The notes below the pieces were generated by a model that was given only the letters and a program-made list of their open reading frames with translations, was not told where the DNA came from and made no database searches. Position numbers and translations under genes: made by a program. From an uncultured Lachnospiraceae bacterium (GTDB lineage Bacteria; Bacillota; Clostridia; Lachnospirales; Lachnospiraceae): a DNA stretch of 27,009 nt. How positions within the stretch are numbered: position 1 is the first letter of the stretch; each line of letters opens with the position of its first letter. The DNA lies in assembly GCA_910585765.1 (NCBI GenBank), contig CAJUES010000048.1:1-27009 (forward strand), written 5' to 3'. Positions 24,424 to 27,009 of this stretch are shown piece by piece.

Positions 24424-24850
24424 TCAATGAGGATCTGTCCGGGATTGAAGGTTTTGAAAGCCCCAGCACGGCATGGTCAAAAGCTGGCGTCGCCGAGGCA
24501 GTAAAGTGCATGAGCATGCGGTAATCTCCTCGTTCAGCATTGTTAGTAACTGTGCAAAAATTAACGTATCTCTTATCAAATCAAATGGCTTAGCTGAAAA
24601 TCCGGTTTTATATACTTGAAGAAGCACACGATCATCAATCTTATGGCTTTTTCATCAGTTCGTAATAATAAGCTGTTTGTCATATCGACAGCCGCAAAAT
24701 TTTTTGCTTCACTGTCAGAAAAAGAAAATGGAAAATGTTTATACTGTCCTGTCAACGTAAACAAACACGCTCTAACTTCGAAATTGCTGCACATGACACT
24801 CCTAATATTTCACTTAATTGTTCTTGCGTGATATAATGAACAGCTGTTAC
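24424..24850 (-). pseudogene. Decayed gene(s) with an XRE-type helix-turn-helix remnant
   Basis: On the minus strand, 24829 down to 24768 reads TQEQLSEILGVSCAAISKLE followed by R, a clear match to the XRE/Cro-type HTH pattern (TQeqLAe.lGvs..aISklE). The frame then breaks. A second frame continues to 24576 (ACLFTLTGQYKHFPFSF, then SDSEAKNFAAVDMTNS). A third, from about 24650, reads KIDDRVLLQVYKTGFSAK and PFDLIRDTLIFAQLL. Three frames in succession with protein-like content point to a gene, or a small antitoxin-type pair, disrupted by indels. I do not recognise the non-HTH part. The plus-strand reading over this interval is less protein-like. Confidence 0.45.
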
Positions 24851-24888
24851 CTTTGATTACTTGTAAAATGCAGATACTTTGATATAAT
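24829..24888 (+). promoter_or_regulatory. Two extended -10 promoters (TGATATAAT) before the second regulator gene
   Basis: TGATATAAT occurs identically at 24829-24837 and 24880-24888, 51 nt apart, both followed by GAA. The second has TTGTAA (24861-24866) 16 nt upstream as -35 and lies 32 bp before the start codon, so it is the stronger candidate. The first has only a weak TTCACT at 24809-24814. Confidence 0.6.
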
Positions 24889-24919
24889 GAAGTTATCATA
24901 AGAAATAGGAGTTAAAGTA

Positions 24920-25606
24920 ATGTATACTATATTAATTATAGAAGATGACAGAGTTTTAAATCTTGGAATGCAGGAATGTTTGAAAGAATTTGGATATAAG
25001 GTTGTGGGGGCACAGACAGGGGAAACAGCTATAAAGATTGTAAGTGAAGAGTGTATAGATTTAGCTGTTTTGGATGTAAATTTGCCTGATATGGACGGAT
25101 TTCAGATTTGTAAGGAAATCAAAAATATACGTGATGTGCCAATTGTTTTTCTGACAGTGAGGGATGAAGAGCAGGATATTGTTGCTGGGTTTGATATGGG
25201 GGCAGAAGATTATATCACAAAACCATTTAATATTACTGTATTGCAAAAGAAGATTGCAGCAATTCTAAAGCGTTGTAAAACCCAAAATGCGAATCAATAT
25301 ATTGTTAATAAACTGAGCGTGGATTTTGACAAAAAGAAGGCTGTACAAAATAATGAAATAATCAACTTTACACCTACGGAGTATAAAATATTGGAATTGT
25401 TGATTCTTAATAGAGGCCATGTGCTTGTAAAGGAAAATCTGATACAGGAATTGTGGGATAATAGTGGAAACTGGGTGGACGAACATACTTTAGCTGTAAA
25501 CATTAGTAGAATTCGCGGAAAAATAGAGGAACCAGAACGAAAGTTGTTAAAAACAGTATTTGGAATAGGCTATATGTGGGGTGATAATCTGGATGAAGAA
25601 TTATAA
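24920..25606 (+). CDS. OmpR-family response regulator (Bce/VanR-like), AT-rich
   Basis: A 228-aa regulator preceded by AGGAGTTAAAGTA. The receiver has EDD (8-10), phosphoacceptor D52 in AVLDVNLPDMDG, T79 in VFLTVRDEE and K101 in ITKPF. The winged-helix domain includes INFTPTEYKILELLILNRGHV, then DEHTLAVNISRIRGKIEE and the closing KTVFGIGYMW. Codons are strongly A/T-ending, unlike the GC-rich genes to the left, which suggests recent transfer. Its stop overlaps the start of the kinase gene by 14 bp. It probably controls the ABC transporter beginning at 26811, the usual BceRS-BceAB arrangement. Confidence 0.92.
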   Translation: MYTILIIEDDRVLNLGMQECLKEFGYKVVGAQTGETAIKIVSEECIDLAVLDVNLPDMDGFQICKEIKNIRDVPIVFLTVRDEEQDIVAGFDMGAEDYITKPFNITVLQKKIAAILKRCKTQNANQYIVNKLSVDFDKKKAVQNNEIINFTPTEYKILELLILNRGHVLVKENLIQELWDNSGNWVDEHTLAVNISRIRGKIEEPERKLLKTVFGIGYMWGDNLDEEL

Positions 25607-26645
25607 TATAAAGGAATTCAGTTTTATAAAAACACCAATTGTAATAGAATTTACATGCATTGTCATATTAGTGTATTTATTCATGAGTAAACACAATGAC
25701 TATCTGGGAGTAGCTGTATGCCTTTTGGTGTTGATACAGCAAATATATTTGATTTATAGAGGTATGAAATTTTTTTATGAATTTGTGAATGATATAGAAG
25801 AAACAATGAAACTGGTTCAGCGTGATTCAAAATTAGATGTCAAAAAAAGTTTGCAGGATACAATTTATTCAAAGTTGTATGCGAATCTATTGCAAATTCA
25901 GGAAAGTAAAAAAGTATATATGGAGAACCAGAAAAAAGAATTAGGAGTGATTCATCAGTTAATATCAGATATATCACATCAGGTAAAAACGCCGATTACT
26001 ACGGCAAAAACATATGGACAAATGATATTAAAATGTGATAAAGAAAGTTTCGATCTAAAGAAGGTACTCGGATATATATCCATTATAACAGCACAGATAG
26101 ATAAATTGGATTTTCTGATGCATTCTCTCATTAAAATATCCAGGCTGGAAACAAATATAGTGAATTTGCAGCCACAAATATGTAATGTTGAAAATCTATT
26201 AGCAGAATCCTATGTGGGTGTTTTGCATAATGCAGAAAAGAAGAATATTCATGTCTATGCAAACTATAAAGGAGAACATGAAGTTTTTGTAGATTATAAA
26301 TGGACTATAGAGGCAGTTTTTAATATCATTGATAATGCGGTCAAGTATACAGAACAGGATGGAAACATTAAAATTGAAATTGTTGCAAGTGATAATTTTG
26401 AAATTATCAGTATTGCAGATGATGGAAGCGGCATTGAGGAAGATAAGATACCACTTATTTTTAAACGATTTTATAGAGAGGAAAAATCAAAACAAATTGA
26501 AGGGGTAGGTTTGGGATTGAGTTTAAGTAAAGAAATCATTGAAAAAGAGCATGGATATATCAGAGTAAAGTCAATATTACATCAGGGAACAACATTCTAT
26601 ATATATCTGCCTAGAAGGGAAAAAGAAAGTGAGCATAACGGATAG
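25593..26645 (+). CDS. Intramembrane-sensing histidine kinase (BceS-like)
   Basis: A 350-aa kinase; ATG 25593 is chosen, 14 bp inside the regulator gene, with GTGGGGTGA upstream; GTG 25581 is the alternative. Two transmembrane helices at about 15-32 and 38-55 are joined by a very short loop (MSKHNDYLG), so there is no extracellular sensor domain. In the Bce family such kinases sense through their ABC transporter. The HisKA motif is DISHQVKTPITTAKTY with phosphoacceptor H129. The ATPase domain is complete: NIIDNAVKYT (N-box), DDGSGI (G1), FKRFYRE (F-box) and GVGLGLSLSKEI (G2). It is strongly AT-rich, like its neighbours. A terminator follows its stop directly. Confidence 0.92.
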   Translation: MKNYNIKEFSFIKTPIVIEFTCIVILVYLFMSKHNDYLGVAVCLLVLIQQIYLIYRGMKFFYEFVNDIEETMKLVQRDSKLDVKKSLQDTIYSKLYANLLQIQESKKVYMENQKKELGVIHQLISDISHQVKTPITTAKTYGQMILKCDKESFDLKKVLGYISIITAQIDKLDFLMHSLIKISRLETNIVNLQPQICNVENLLAESYVGVLHNAEKKNIHVYANYKGEHEVFVDYKWTIEAVFNIIDNAVKYTEQDGNIKIEIVASDNFEIISIADDGSGIEEDKIPLIFKRFYREEKSKQIEGVGLGLSLSKEIIEKEHGYIRVKSILHQGTTFYIYLPRREKESEHNG

Positions 26646-26668
26646 GACTGGCGATTGTCAGTCTTTTT
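26646..26668 (+). terminator. Intrinsic terminator after the kinase gene
   Basis: GACTG (26646-26650) pairs with CAGTC (26659-26663) around an 8-nt loop, immediately followed by TTTTT (26664-26668). It starts right after the kinase stop codon. The stem is short, so termination may be partial, letting some transcription continue into the ABC gene. Confidence 0.65.
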
Positions 26669-26691
26669 ATTATGTCGTTTCCCTATTCGAT

Positions 26692-26766
26692 TTTTGTAAA
26701 TGTTACAAAATTGTGATAAAAAAGTTTGACTTTTGAGAGTAGAATGAAACATGTGCAGTTTATAAT
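26692..26766 (+). promoter_or_regulatory. Inverted repeat and -10 upstream of the ABC transporter gene
   Basis: TTTTGTAA (26692-26699), a 3-nt spacer ATG, and TTACAAAA (26703-26710) form a perfect 8-bp inverted repeat. A consensus TATAAT lies at 26761-26766, without a well-placed -35; TTGACT at 26726-26731 is 29 nt away and too distant. A dyad about 50 bp ahead of a promoter lacking a -35 fits an activator-dependent promoter, most simply controlled by the adjacent response regulator. Confidence 0.55.
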
Positions 26767-26810
26767 AGCATATATAAAGTTGCTGATAAAGTTATACGAG
26801 GAGGGCATAA

Positions 26811-27009
26811 ATGGAAATATTAAGGGCTATCAACATTAAAAAATATTATGGGGAAGAACCAAATATCACAAAAGCTTTGAATGGGATAAGCATGAATGTG
26901 GATAAAGGGGAATTTGTTTCCATTATAGGAGCTTCTGGCAGTGGAAAGTCAACACTGCTTCATATTTTGGGAGGATTAGATAATCCTTCATCGGGAGAAG
27001 TATCCGTGA
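26811..27009 (+). CDS. ABC transporter ATP-binding protein (BceA/MacB type), 3' truncated by window end
   Basis: The first 66 codons of an ATPase gene running off the window. GAGGAGGG (26798-26804) precedes ATG 26811. The sequence MEILRAINIKKYYGEE is followed by TKALNGISMNVDKGEFVSI and Walker A GASGSGKST, then LLHILGGLDNPSSGEV. The GKSTLLHILGGLD pattern belongs to the BceA/LolD/MacB subfamily, whose partners are FtsX-type permeases. Together with the preceding RR-HK pair this predicts a BceRSAB-type antimicrobial-peptide resistance or sensing module; the permease gene would lie just beyond the window. It is AT-rich like the two genes before it. Confidence 0.9.
   Translation, partial: MEILRAINIKKYYGEEPNITKALNGISMNVDKGEFVSIIGASGSGKSTLLHILGGLDNPSSGEVSV

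Larger units (their letters stand above)
24369..24919. other. 551-bp region without intact genes; composition boundary
   Basis: No complete gene fits on either strand. The left ~150 bp is still moderately GC-rich, with a small CCAG-GTTAT-CTGG hairpin near 24386. From about 24530 rightward the sequence becomes AT-rich and stays so to the window end. The right part contains decayed minus-strand coding sequence (listed separately) and, at its end, two TGATATAAT promoters for the downstream regulator. It looks like a junction between the core chromosome and an acquired block. Confidence 0.6.

Noticed and set aside
24616..24831. 71-codon plus-strand open frame in the gene-free region
   Set aside because: It has no ribosome site or recognisable motif and is complementary to the HTH-bearing minus-strand remnant.

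Overview
The window looks like a chromosomal segment from a spore-former-related anaerobic Clostridia, most likely Lachnospiraceae. The basis is gene content and order (yqfD-phoH-HD membrane protein-ybeY, a SpoVB/MurJ-type flippase, a BofC-type C-terminal domain, a DUF896 protein, a proB without PUA domain) and strong GGAGG-type ribosome sites. Species cannot be named from this sequence. The first 22 bases are an Illumina adapter end, so this is the raw edge of an assembled contig, not natural DNA.

Layout. (1) 23-4874: 3' end of yqfD, then phoH, a shortened and catalytically degenerate 7TM-HD (PgpH-like) protein, ybeY, and a 14-TM lipid flippase. (2) 4960-8644: a membrane-anchored protein with a probable BofC-type C-terminus, then two overlapping flavoprotein genes of uncertain substrate. 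(3) 8774-14466: proB and proA separated by cls (cardiolipin synthase), nfo (endonuclease IV), a DUF896 gene and 5-formyltetrahydrofolate cyclo-ligase. (4) 14528-16271: small lineage-specific genes: a secreted protein, a 71-aa CxxC protein, and a coiled-coil protein built of perfect heptads. Two intrinsic terminators and a small frameshifted coding remnant follow. (5) 16272-18976: an M42 peptidase on the minus strand, divergent from miaB. (6) 19133-24368: a SulP anion transporter 12 bp upstream of an OmpR-type response regulator. Next comes a promoter region with four in-phase TCTTAAC repeats, an ABC exporter (ATPase and permease), and the partner histidine kinase. A 14-nt tandem repeat array lies between permease and kinase. 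(7) 24369-24919: 551 bp without an intact gene, containing decayed minus-strand coding sequence that includes an XRE-type helix-turn-helix. (8) 24920-27009: a clearly more AT-rich block with a second two-component system (intramembrane-sensing, Bce-like), a terminator, a 19-bp inverted repeat and the start of a BceA/MacB-type ABC ATPase cut by the window end. It looks acquired.

The most promising material is regulatory and accessory: the two adjacent two-component/ABC modules, the candidate operators (TCTTAAC x4; TTTTGTAA-ATG-TTACAAAA), the 14-nt tandem repeat and the inactive HD-domain protein. I saw no CRISPR array, tRNA, rRNA, transposase or prophage gene, and nothing that I can claim as a wholly new defence or mobile system.
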